NCBI GenBank assembly: GCA_904501795.1
Contig: CAJGCK010000024.1
Location: forward strand, 1-17,490
Length of the DNA stretch: 17,490 bases
Reading direction: 5' to 3'
Origin: an uncultured Clostridia bacterium
GTDB lineage: Bacteria; Bacillota; Clostridia; Christensenellales; Borkfalkiaceae
Numbering within the stretch: the stretch's first letter is position 1; each line of letters opens with the position of its first letter. Below are positions 5,853 to 12,552 of the stretch, one piece after another. The notes under the pieces are model-generated. The model was given only the letters and a program-made list of their open reading frames with translations, searched no databases and was not told the origin of the DNA. The translations under genes and the position numbers were made by a program.

Positions 5853-7670
5853 ATGCAAGAAAAGAAAAATAACGCCGTAGAAAAAGTGGAGAATACGGCA
5901 AAAAAAAGCGGAAAAAATTTAGAAAGCAATAAAAAAACCGCTAAACGAAAAAGTAAAAATTCTTCATCTAATCGTGAAGCGAAAAAATCTTCTAGAAGTA
6001 GAGAAAGGGCTGAGCGTAAAATGGAGTTAGCAAAACTCAAAGAGCATAAAAAAGCCGAGCGTGAAAAAGCTAAGAATGCATTAAAAAGAGAAAAAAATAA
6101 GCGTAAAGCCGAACTAAAAGAAAACAAGCGCAGAATTAAAGAAGAAAGAAAAGCGCGCAAAGAAATGCTTAAACACGAAACACGCGCCGAGAGAGAAAAG
6201 CGTTTGAGTATCGAAAGACGTGAAATGGCTAAACAGCGTGCGGAAGAAAAGAAATTAAAGGCTCAACTTAAAAAACAAAAAGAAGAGCAACGCAAACAAT
6301 TAAAGCAACAAAAAGAAGAGAACAAACGCCGTACCCGTTCTGAAAGAAGGGGACTAGGCGGATATCTAACAGCGGTTATATCGTTAGGTATTGCGTGTCT
6401 TGTGTTAGCGTCGGTATTAACGGGCGTTCTACTCATGCCTTCCGCGGAAAATTACGCGCTTGAAGCGACTTATCAAAAATCGTTCTACGACACCGTAGAA
6501 CAAATTGAAAATATAGACCTTAACTTATCAAAAGCGTTGGCTAGTAGCGACGAGGGAGCAATTCAAAAATATTTAACCAACACGGCGATTAACGCCGAAC
6601 TTGCCGAAAATGATTTGCAACAACTTCCTATTAGAGATGAAAATAAGTTTTACACCACCAAGGTGATAAATCAAATCGGCGATTATTCTAAATATTTAGT
6701 AAACAAGCTTATAGACGGCGACCCGCTTACCGAAAGCGATATAGAAGGGTTAAGACAGTTATATAACGCCAACCTAGACATTAAAAACGCGCTAAGAAAC
6801 GCGATTAACGAAATGGGTGCCGATTATTCGTTCACTTCGTTAGACGGCGCGGGGAGTGGCAACGCTCTATTATCAAGACTTGGCGAACTTCAAAACCTTT
6901 CTACCGGATACCCCGAACTTATTTACGACGGACCCTTTTCCGATGGGCAATTGAATAGAGAAATAAAGGGTTTAACAGGCGAAGATATCGACCAAGAACA
7001 AGCAAACGAAATCTTTGCGAGAATATTTGGGAGATTTGGGCTTGAAAGCATAGAAAACGTGGGTATGGCAACAGGCAAGATAGAGTGCTATAACCTTCAA
7101 ACTACGGTAAACGGTCAAACGTTATACGCGCAAATATCAAAAAAAGGCGGTCAATTAATAATGTTCGACGTTGCGGGGGACTGCAATAGCGTATTGATAG
7201 AGTCTGACAAGGCAATAGAGAACGCGCAAAACTTTTTAACCGCACTTAAAATAGAAAACGTTAGCCCCGTGTGGATAAACTTAACGGGTAACGTATACAC
7301 CATAAATTTTGCCGTGGAAATTGATTCGGTTATTGTGTATTCAGACCTTATAAAAATAAGAGTGTGCGCCGAAACGGGCAACGTTATCGGTATGGAAGCA
7401 ACGGGATATTATACTAACCACGTTGAAAGAACAATAGAAAAAGCTGTGCTTAGCGAAGCACAAGCAAGGGCAAAGGTTAGCGAGAGTATTCAAATAGACA
7501 CCGCGCGAAAAGTTTTATGTCCTGTAGGCACGGCGTCGGAAGTGTTGTGTTACGAGTTTTCCGGTACGCTTAACGAAGATATTTATTACGTCTATATCGA
7601 TGCGTCAAACGGTAGGCAGGTAGAAATGTTTAAGGTTATAGAAACCGGCGAAGGCGAAATGTTGATGTAA
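5853..7670 (+). CDS. ypeB: Germination protein YpeB with a long charged N-terminal extension
   Basis: YpeB is needed for SleB to be localised and kept stable in dormant spores. Residues 166-605 follow the family plan. A transmembrane segment lies at about 170-195, followed by PSAENYALEATYQKSFYDTVEQIENID, which resembles the helical start of B. subtilis YpeB. A helical domain comes next, then C-terminal PepSY-type repeats (from about residue 395) with VYIDASNGRQVEMFKV near the end. B. subtilis YpeB is about 450 aa and begins almost at the membrane segment. Here about 165 extra residues precede it, composed almost only of Lys, Arg, Glu, Ala, Gln and Leu in heptad-like runs (for example KKLKAQLKKQKEEQRKQLKQ). 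These would face the forespore cytoplasm as a long basic helix. The ATG has AAGGAGG five bases upstream, overlapping the sleB stop, so the extension belongs to the gene. A terminator follows. Confidence 0.92.
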   Translation: MQEKKNNAVEKVENTAKKSGKNLESNKKTAKRKSKNSSSNREAKKSSRSRERAERKMELAKLKEHKKAEREKAKNALKREKNKRKAELKENKRRIKEERKARKEMLKHETRAEREKRLSIERREMAKQRAEEKKLKAQLKKQKEEQRKQLKQQKEENKRRTRSERRGLGGYLTAVISLGIACLVLASVLTGVLLMPSAENYALEATYQKSFYDTVEQIENIDLNLSKALASSDEGAIQKYLTNTAINAELAENDLQQLPIRDENKFYTTKVINQIGDYSKYLVNKLIDGDPLTESDIEGLRQLYNANLDIKNALRNAINEMGADYSFTSLDGAGSGNALLSRLGELQNLSTGYPELIYDGPFSDGQLNREIKGLTGEDIDQEQANEIFARIFGRFGLESIENVGMATGKIECYNLQTTVNGQTLYAQISKKGGQLIMFDVAGDCNSVLIESDKAIENAQNFLTALKIENVSPVWINLTGNVYTINFAVEIDSVIVYSDLIKIRVCAETGNVIGMEATGYYTNHVERTIEKAVLSEAQARAKVSESIQIDTARKVLCPVGTASEVLCYEFSGTLNEDIYYVYIDASNGRQVEMFKVIETGEGEMLM

Positions 7671-7674
7671 AGAG

Positions 7675-7709
7675 AAAAAAACTTCTTTTTTGAAAAAAAG
7701 AAGTTTTTT
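7675..7709 (+). terminator. Terminator of the spoIIR-sleB-ypeB operon
   Basis: AAAACTTCTTTTTT pairs with AAAAAAGAAGTTTT around a short loop at 7692, and the 3' arm ends in six T. It begins a few bases after the ypeB stop. The A/T symmetry could also let it act in reverse. Confidence 0.8.
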
Positions 7710-7735
7710 AATTTGTTGCTTTAAGCGTAATTTAA

Positions 7736-7752
7736 CCCCAGTTATACTGGGG
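7736..7752 (+). repeat. Left-end hairpin of the IS200-type element
   Basis: CCCCAG, loop TTATA, CTGGGG: a perfect six-base stem. It is placed as expected for the left-end structure recognised by TnpA. No U-run follows it on the plus strand. Confidence 0.6.
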
Positions 7753-7764
7753 GCGATAAAAAAC

Positions 7765-7793
7765 TTTAGTAAATAAAAACCTCGTGATATAAT
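7765..7793 (+). promoter_or_regulatory. Probable tnpA promoter
   Basis: TTTAGT (7765-7770), a 17-bp spacer and a perfect TATAAT (7788-7793). The start near 7800 would place the upstream anti-Shine-Dalgarno segment (7774-7783) outside the element's own mRNA. Confidence 0.5.
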
Positions 7794-7840
7794 AGTGAAG
7801 GTTTGGCGACCGCATCACTAAAAATAACAGGAGGTTTTTA
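7774..7840 (+). promoter_or_regulatory. Sequestering stem over the tnpA ribosome-binding site
   Basis: TAAAAACCTC (7774-7783) is the exact reverse complement of GAGGTTTTTA (7831-7840), which contains part of the tnpA Shine-Dalgarno. Inside it GTGAT (7784-7788) can pair with ATCAC (7814-7818). A transcript coming from outside would fold this stem and hide the ribosome site, as known for IS200. Confidence 0.55.
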
Positions 7841-7845
7841 ACGAA

Positions 7846-8313
7846 GTGAAAAATGAAATAAAGCATACGGCACACTCAACATATAGATGTGAATATCACA
7901 TAGTATTTGCCCCAAAATATAGGCGCAAAGAAATATATGGTGAATTAAAAAAGGATATAGGTGAGATTTTGCGAAAACTTTGTAACGAGAAGAAAGTGGA
8001 AATACTCGAAGCAGAAGCGTGTCCCGACCATATACATATGTTGGTTAGCGTGCCACCGTATTTAAGTATAGCACAATTTATGGGATTTCTCAAAGGAAAA
8101 AGTACACTAATGATATTTGATAGGCACGCTAACTTAAAATATAAGTATGGCGGTAGAAGTTTTTGGTGCAGAGGGTATTATGTGGATACGGTCGGGAGAA
8201 ACGAACGAGTGATATGTGAATATATACAAAAGCAATTACAAGAAGATTACTACAGCAGTCAAATAAGTATGAGTGAGTATATAGACCCGTTTACGGGGAT
8301 AAAGAAAAAGTAG
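7846..8313 (+). CDS. tnpA: IS200/IS605-family Y1 transposase
   Basis: TnpA is a small HUH-type single-strand transposase that cuts and joins element ends through a tyrosine. The 155-residue product is of usual IS200 length. It shows YHIVFAPKYRR at the N-terminus, the metal-binding HUH motif as His62-Ile-His64 (PDHIHMLVSVPP) and FLKGKSTLMIF. It also has FWCRGYYVDTVGRN, then the catalytic Tyr126 in EYIQKQ. The start is GTG 7846, preceded by AGGAGG-like sequence at 7829-7834 with a spacing of 11. The nearest ATG (7853) is out of frame. The gene is intact, so the element may still be active. No TnpB or guide-RNA gene is nearby. Translation is probably held low by the stem at 7774-7840. Confidence 0.95.
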   Translation: MKNEIKHTAHSTYRCEYHIVFAPKYRRKEIYGELKKDIGEILRKLCNEKKVEILEAEACPDHIHMLVSVPPYLSIAQFMGFLKGKSTLMIFDRHANLKYKYGGRSFWCRGYYVDTVGRNERVICEYIQKQLQEDYYSSQISMSEYIDPFTGIKKK

Positions 8314-8323
8314 GCAAAAAAAA

Positions 8324-8445
8324 CAGCCGCTACATAGCGGCTGCCCGAGTTAGTGATGCGTTGCCAACTTTCGATACCCGTTGACGGGTGTGCCGGCAAT
8401 CTACCCTTTTAGGGTATGTGCAAACCACTAGTTCACTAGTGGTTT
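8324..8445 (+). repeat. Cluster of hairpins at the right end of the IS200-type element
   Basis: Four stems follow each other: CAGCCGCT/AGCGGCTG (8324-8343); ACCCG/CGGGT (8376-8389), itself enclosed by TTGCC/GGCAA (8361-8365 with 8395-8399); TACCCT/AGGGTA (8402-8416); and AAACCACTAG/CTAGTGGTTT (8422-8445). The last is the best candidate for the TnpA right-end hairpin. The others may terminate tnpA or protect its mRNA. Confidence 0.55.
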
Positions 8446-8461
8446 TGAATTGAAATAAAAT

Positions 8462-9898
8462 CTATTTTATTAAAGATATAGAATAATCTAAACGTTTAAG
8501 GGTTTCTTCTTTTCCTAAAAGTTCGGCAATTTCCATAACTCCGCCGGCGGTAGATTCAAAACCTGTAATAGCCACTCTCACGCACCAGAAAACTTGCCCG
8601 TTTTTCATGCCGAGCTTGGCAACTAATTGCATAAGCGCGTCGTGTATACTATCGAAAGAAAAGTCGGTTAAACCTTCTAATGTTTTTCTTGCTTCAGGCA
8701 ATACGATTTTTGCAATCTCGACGTCCGTTTTCATTTTCTTGTGGCAGAAAAGCGCGGTATCGTAAGCACCAAATTCTTCTAAGAAATTAATTTTTTCTGG
8801 AATTTGGCTAAATATTTCAATACGCGTTTTTAAAAGCGAAGCAATTTTTTTCATATCGTATTTGCCGTAAACCTTGCTTTCGGCAAAGAATTTATCTGCT
8901 TTTTCAAGCAATTCTTCGTCGGTCATCGCCTTTATATATTCGCCCGATAGCCATCTCATCTTATTTTCGTCGAAAATAGACGGCGACTTATTGATGCCTT
9001 CTAGCGAGAAATTCTTTTTAAGTTCTTCAAGCGACATTTTTTCTTGGTTAGTTTTGGGACTCCAACCGAGTAGCGCGATATAGTTTACTATTGCTTCTTT
9101 AACGTATCCTTTGTTAACGAAATCTTCGTAACTTGCGTCCCCGTTACGTTTAGAAAGTTTGTGGACCGCATCTTTCATAATAGGTGGCAAGTGAATATAG
9201 GTGGGGCGTTCCCAACCAAAAGCGTCGTACATAAGGTTGTATTTTGGTGTAGAAGATAAATATTCCGTTCCGCGAATAACGTGAGTAATACCCATTAAGT
9301 GATCGTCTATAACGTTAGCGAAGTTATAGGTGGGCATTCCGTCGCTCTTAATCAAAATACCGTCTTCAATATCCTTGTAGTCGACACTGATGTCGCCGTA
9401 AACTAAGTCGTGATAAGTGCCCGTGCCTTCAAGTGGAACGTTTTGTCTTATAACAAACGGACAACCGCTAGCGAGTTTTTCCTCTATTTCTTCTTTTGAG
9501 AGCGATAGACAGTGTTTGTCGTATTTCATATTTCCTTCGCCGTCTTTGAGCGAAGAAATTCTATCCGCCGAGCAAAAACAGTAATAAGCGCCACCGAGTT
9601 CAACTAATTTTTTAGCATATTCGGTGTAGATATTTTTTCTTTCGCTTTGAACGTAAGGTCCGTAATTTCCCCCAACGTCAGGCCCTTCGTCGTACATAAT
9701 CCCAGAATCACGCATAGTGTCGTATATAATTTGAACGGACCCGTCAACGTATCTTGCGGTGTCGGTGTCTTCTATTCTAAGAATAAAATCTCCGCCCAAA
9801 TTTTTTGCGTATAAATAACCGTAAAGCGCGGTTCTCAATCCGCCGATGTGTAGATATCCAGTGGGGCTAGGCGCAAAACGCGTTCTTACTTTACTCAT
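8462..9898 (-). CDS. gltX: Glutamate-tRNA ligase
   Basis: GluRS charges tRNA-Glu with glutamate in the cytoplasm. In Clostridia it often also charges tRNA-Gln for later amidation by GatCAB, but whether this copy does cannot be read here. The class I signatures are clear: RFAPSPTGYLHIGGLRTALY with HIGG at 17-20 (HIGH motif) and KLSKRNGDASYEDF with KLSKR at 247-251 (KMSKS motif). FRIEDTD-like LRIEDTD occurs at 40-46 and a cysteine-containing insert at 107-130 (C-x-C near its start). The 478-residue length is normal. The ATG overlaps the radC stop as ATGA, and AAGGAGAC inside the end of radC is its ribosome site, so the two are translationally coupled. No clear terminator follows before the IS element. 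Confidence 0.96.
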   Translation of the reverse strand: MSKVRTRFAPSPTGYLHIGGLRTALYGYLYAKNLGGDFILRIEDTDTARYVDGSVQIIYDTMRDSGIMYDEGPDVGGNYGPYVQSERKNIYTEYAKKLVELGGAYYCFCSADRISSLKDGEGNMKYDKHCLSLSKEEIEEKLASGCPFVIRQNVPLEGTGTYHDLVYGDISVDYKDIEDGILIKSDGMPTYNFANVIDDHLMGITHVIRGTEYLSSTPKYNLMYDAFGWERPTYIHLPPIMKDAVHKLSKRNGDASYEDFVNKGYVKEAIVNYIALLGWSPKTNQEKMSLEELKKNFSLEGINKSPSIFDENKMRWLSGEYIKAMTDEELLEKADKFFAESKVYGKYDMKKIASLLKTRIEIFSQIPEKINFLEEFGAYDTALFCHKKMKTDVEIAKIVLPEARKTLEGLTDFSFDSIHDALMQLVAKLGMKNGQVFWCVRVAITGFESTAGGVMEIAELLGKEETLKRLDYSISLIK

Positions 9899-10641
9899 AA
9901 ATTGTCTCCTTGATTTAAATATTGTATATAATTATCAAACGAACATTTTTGTTTAATATCCGCTAACCTACCGCTTGAAAAATAGCTAAAAGTATTTTTA
10001 CCCGAAACTATAACGTGGTCGGCAAGGTTTACGCCGTGAAGTTTACAAAGCTCGTTTATTCTAGCGGTGGCAAGATCGTCTAAATTACTAGGCTCTGCCT
10101 TTCCACTTAGATGGTTGTGTGCAATAATAACGTGCGTCGGTTTATTAATAGCGAAAGCGTAGGCTAAATTTTTTGGGTCTATTTTAACGTTAAACAATTC
10201 GTTATTATCAAAGTTTAGCCGTGTTATTTGCCTATAGTTTTTGTCGAGCAACAACACGAAAGTTTGTTCTTTAATACAGCCGTTGAAAAGTTCGACAAGT
10301 TCGTTGTTAACGTTCACGAAAGAAGATTTTGGTGTGTCAGACTTCTTAGAAGAGTTAAATACTTTATGCATTATTTTAGAATTGACTAAAATACCCGTTG
10401 CCGTGTGCTTGCCTATGCCTTCAACACTCATTAGTTCTTGCACCGTCGCCGAAAACACTTTAGAAATCGAGCCGAAAGTTAGCAACAATCTATGTGCGAT
10501 ATCATTTGTATTTTTGCGCGGGATAAAAGGGAACAGCATTATTTCCAAAAGTTCGTGATCGGAAAGAAGGTCCGCGTCACTCAACAATTTATTTATCATG
10601 CGAGCCCTGTGTCCAGCGTGCAAGTTTTCCTTAGTACTCAT
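9895..10641 (-). CDS. radC: RadC/JAB-domain protein
   Basis: RadC proteins combine helix-hairpin-helix and JAB metalloprotease-like domains. The name comes from a disproved repair role, and the function is still unclear. The 248 residues hold an N-terminal UPF0758 helical part (DHELLEIMLFPFI), an HhH motif (LMSVEGIGKHTATGI, about 70-84) and the JAMM metal motif H-x-H-x7-S-x2-D as His175, His177, Ser185 and Asp188. The family's usual HNHPSG is HNHLSG here, and the segment before it (LFNVKIDPKNLAYAF) is divergent. The ATG has no ribosome-binding sequence; instead a -10 hexamer ends six bases upstream, implying a leaderless message. It is the first gene of the radC-gltX pair, with a 4-bp overlap. 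Confidence 0.9.
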   Translation of the reverse strand: MSTKENLHAGHRARMINKLLSDADLLSDHELLEIMLFPFIPRKNTNDIAHRLLLTFGSISKVFSATVQELMSVEGIGKHTATGILVNSKIMHKVFNSSKKSDTPKSSFVNVNNELVELFNGCIKEQTFVLLLDKNYRQITRLNFDNNELFNVKIDPKNLAYAFAINKPTHVIIAHNHLSGKAEPSNLDDLATARINELCKLHGVNLADHVIVSGKNTFSYFSSGRLADIKQKCSFDNYIQYLNQGDNL

Positions 10642-10647
10642 AGAGTT

Positions 10648-10676
10648 ATTGTAGCATAATTTTAATAAAAATACAA
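10648..10676 (-). promoter_or_regulatory. Promoter of radC-gltX, placing the start site at the ATG
   Basis: On the minus strand TTGTAT, a 17-bp spacer and TACAAT are followed by only six bases (AACTCT) before the radC ATG. The expected start is the A of the ATG. No other promoter or ribosome site lies close by. Confidence 0.7.
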
Positions 10677-10714
10677 AATAAAAGATATAATTTATGTAAT
10701 AAATTAATAAAATA

Positions 10715-10723
10715 TGTTATAAT
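10715..10723 (+). promoter_or_regulatory. Extended -10 promoter at the edge of the repeat array
   Basis: TGTTATAAT has the TGn extension plus a perfect TATAAT; the -35 region (TGTAAT) is poor. It would start transcription near 10730 and read the whole repeat array into pepV, giving a leader of about 460 nt. Later repeat copies have TATAAT without the TG. Confidence 0.45.
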
Positions 10724-11157
10724 ACAAGAAGTTAGCGCTTTGTTTACAAGGAGCGATAACTTCGCAGTGTTTCAAACTTGAAGTGTAAAAACGACAGTTT
10801 TTACGGCAAAACGATAGTTTTGCAAATATTTTACCGCAAGGTAAAAGATTTACTTCTTATAGATTATAATACAAGAAGTTAGCGCTTTGTTTACAAGGAG
10901 CGATAACTTCGCAGTGTTTCAAACTTGAAGTGTAAAAACGACAGTTTTTACGGCAAAACGATAGTTTTGCAAATATTTTACCGCAAGGTAAATGATTTAC
11001 TTCTTATAGATTATAATATAAGAAGTTAGCGCTTTGTTTACAAGGAGCGATAACTTCGCAGTGTTTCAAACCTGAAGAGTAAAAACGATAGTTTTTACGT
11101 CAAAACAATAGTTTTGCAAATATTTTACCGCAAGGTAAAAGATTAACGTTTTATAGA
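10717..11157. repeat. Three tandem copies of a 147-bp hairpin-rich unit
   Basis: Copies lie at 10717-10863, 10864-11010 and 11011-11157, with an exact 147-base period and no spacers. Copies 1 and 2 differ at one base; copy 3 differs from copy 1 at nine. In copy 1 the stems are GAAGTTA/TAACTTC with CGCT/AGCG inside (10728-10763), GTAAAAAC/GTTTTTAC (10785-10804), GCAAAAC/GTTTTGC (10806-10823) and TTTTACC/GGTAAAA (10829-10846). AAGAAGT (10726-10732) can instead pair with ACTTCTT (10852-10858). The three short hairpins have four-base loops GACA, GATA and GCAA. There is no ORF of note. The unit may be a structured RNA, a palindromic repeat family, or a 5' leader element of pepV. Confidence 0.95.
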
Positions 11158-11192
11158 TTTTAATATACCAAATAAAAAGCAAAAGGGGCGTT

Positions 11193-12473
11193 ATGAAAGA
11201 TTATTCGTATTTTCTAACTTGTCTAAAAAAACTCGTTTCTTTTCCTTCGGTAAGGGGTGAAAGGGAAGAGAATATGCCTTTCGGCAAACCTGTTTACCTA
11301 GCGCTCGACTATTTTTTGTCTTTGGCGAGAGATATGGGCTTTCAATGTATTAATTATGACAACTATGCCGGCGAAATTGTTTACGGCGACGGTGAAGAAA
11401 TAGGCGTTATAGGTCATTTAGACGTTGTTCCCGCAGGTAACGGCTGGGCAACCGACCCGTTTGAGCTAACAAAAGTGGGCGACTACTATTTTGCGCGCGG
11501 TATAATGGATGACAAAGCACCCTTACTAGCTTGCCTATTTGCGCTCAAAGAGTTAAAAGATAGCAAAATAAAACCGAACAGAAAATTTAGGCTTATAGTT
11601 GGTTGCAACGAAGAAAGCGGTTGGGAAGACGTAGAATACGTTAAAAGCAAAACGTCTTTCCCAGAATACGGCTTTTCTCCCGACGGTAACTTTCCCGTAT
11701 CGTACGCCGAAAAGGGCGTGGCGATAGTAACGTTTTCTTTGCCACTTCCAAAAAAATTTACTGGTACTGTGGGCGGAACGGTTATAAACGCCGTTTGTGA
11801 TAGGGTAACTTGCAAACCACGTTTTGCCGTTAAAGAAGAAGATTTAAAAAAGTTCGGTCTTTTATTAACCGACGGCGGAGAAATTCTTTCACAAGGCAAG
11901 AGCGCACACGGTTCAAAGCCCGAACTTGGTAAAAACGCGATCTTACCATTGTTAAAATATATGGTTTCAGAGGGAGAGAACTATCAAAGGGCGATCGACT
12001 GTTTGTTCGGCGAAGAAAACACCCTTTCTAAACTTACAAGCGAACAAGGAAGCGTAACACTCTCGCCCAATTTAATAAAACAAACGGAAAGCGAACTTCT
12101 TATCAGTTGTGATTTGCGGTTTCCTTACCCCGTAACTATGTTAGAGATAGTAAACTTGTTAGATAATTTTGGTTTAAAATATACCTATCAGGTAAAACAC
12201 CCCACTCAATACGTTGACAAAAACGGGGAGATGGTTACTTCTTTATTGAGCGTGTACAACTCGGTTATGGGTGTGAACGAAAAGCCCCAAAGCCAAAGCG
12301 GAAGTACTTTTGCAAGGGCGTTCGAAAAGGGCGTTGCATTTGGCCCAGAGTTCCCTGGCGAAAACACTCGCATACACGAGCCTAACGAAAACGTTAGTGA
12401 AACGTCGCTAAAAAAGATGTATGAAATTTATAAAAACGCAATATTTTCTTTGTGTAACGCGAAAAATATTTAG
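11193..12473 (+). CDS. pepV: M20-family dipeptidase, PepV type
   Basis: PepV is a cytoplasmic dinuclear zinc dipeptidase that releases amino acids from dipeptides. The metal ligands of the family can be placed: His75 in IGHLDVVPAGNGW (with Asp77), Asp106 in ARGIMDDKAP, Glu140-Glu141 in GCNEESGWEDV, Asp164 in SPDGNFPV, and a C-terminal His in TRIHEPNENVS. The lid domain lies between, with SAHGSKPELGKNA contributing the bridging His. At 426 aa it is somewhat shorter than Lactobacillus PepV (about 470). AAAAGGGG, ending four bases before the ATG, serves as ribosome site. The gene sits directly after the 147-bp repeats, which may form its leader. No terminator separates it from the next gene, but that gene has its own promoter. 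Confidence 0.88.
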   Translation: MKDYSYFLTCLKKLVSFPSVRGEREENMPFGKPVYLALDYFLSLARDMGFQCINYDNYAGEIVYGDGEEIGVIGHLDVVPAGNGWATDPFELTKVGDYYFARGIMDDKAPLLACLFALKELKDSKIKPNRKFRLIVGCNEESGWEDVEYVKSKTSFPEYGFSPDGNFPVSYAEKGVAIVTFSLPLPKKFTGTVGGTVINAVCDRVTCKPRFAVKEEDLKKFGLLLTDGGEILSQGKSAHGSKPELGKNAILPLLKYMVSEGENYQRAIDCLFGEENTLSKLTSEQGSVTLSPNLIKQTESELLISCDLRFPYPVTMLEIVNLLDNFGLKYTYQVKHPTQYVDKNGEMVTSLLSVYNSVMGVNEKPQSQSGSTFARAFEKGVAFGPEFPGENTRIHEPNENVSETSLKKMYEIYKNAIFSLCNAKNI

Positions 12474-12490
12474 TTCAACCAAAAATTAAC

Positions 12491-12519
12491 TTGAAAAAAA
12501 CACAAGGTTAATATATAAT
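12491..12519 (+). promoter_or_regulatory. Promoter of the glutamate-5-kinase-like gene
   Basis: TTGAAA (12491-12496), a 17-bp spacer and a perfect TATAAT (12514-12519). The start would be near 12526, leaving a 27-nt leader. Confidence 0.75.
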
Positions 12520-12525
12520 ATTAAC
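12507..12525. promoter_or_regulatory. Palindrome over the -10 box, possible operator
   Basis: GTTAATAT, three bases, ATATTAAC: a perfect 8-bp inverted repeat covering the TATAAT of the promoter. The position suits a repressor site, but AT-rich palindromes also arise by chance. Confidence 0.4.
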
Positions 12526-12552
12526 AAAAATAAAACAAATTAAGGTAAACTA

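Larger units (their letters stand above)
7736..8445 (+). mobile_element. IS200-type insertion sequence (tnpA only), ends tentative
   Basis: The element carries one Y1 transposase gene and no tnpB. It is bounded on the left by a perfect hairpin (CCCCAG/CTGGGG, 7736-7752) and on the right by another (AAACCACTAG/CTAGTGGTTT, 8422-8445). IS200/IS605 elements have subterminal hairpins rather than terminal inverted repeats. The enclosed length of about 0.71 kb equals the usual size of IS200-group elements. It lies in the convergent gap between ypeB and gltX, where insertion breaks nothing. Exact ends cannot be set from one copy, because this family makes no target duplication. Confidence 0.75.

Noticed and set aside
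5711..6160. Minus-strand Phe/Leu-rich frame resembling a membrane protein
   Set aside because: It is the complement of the Lys/Glu-rich YpeB extension, and it has no ribosome site.
8422..8445. Right-end hairpin as the terminator of gltX
   Set aside because: On the minus strand it is followed by GCACATACC, with no T-run; position and symmetry fit the IS end better.
10717..11157. Tandem repeats as a CRISPR array
   Set aside because: The units are 147 bases, abut directly without variable spacers, and no cas gene is present.
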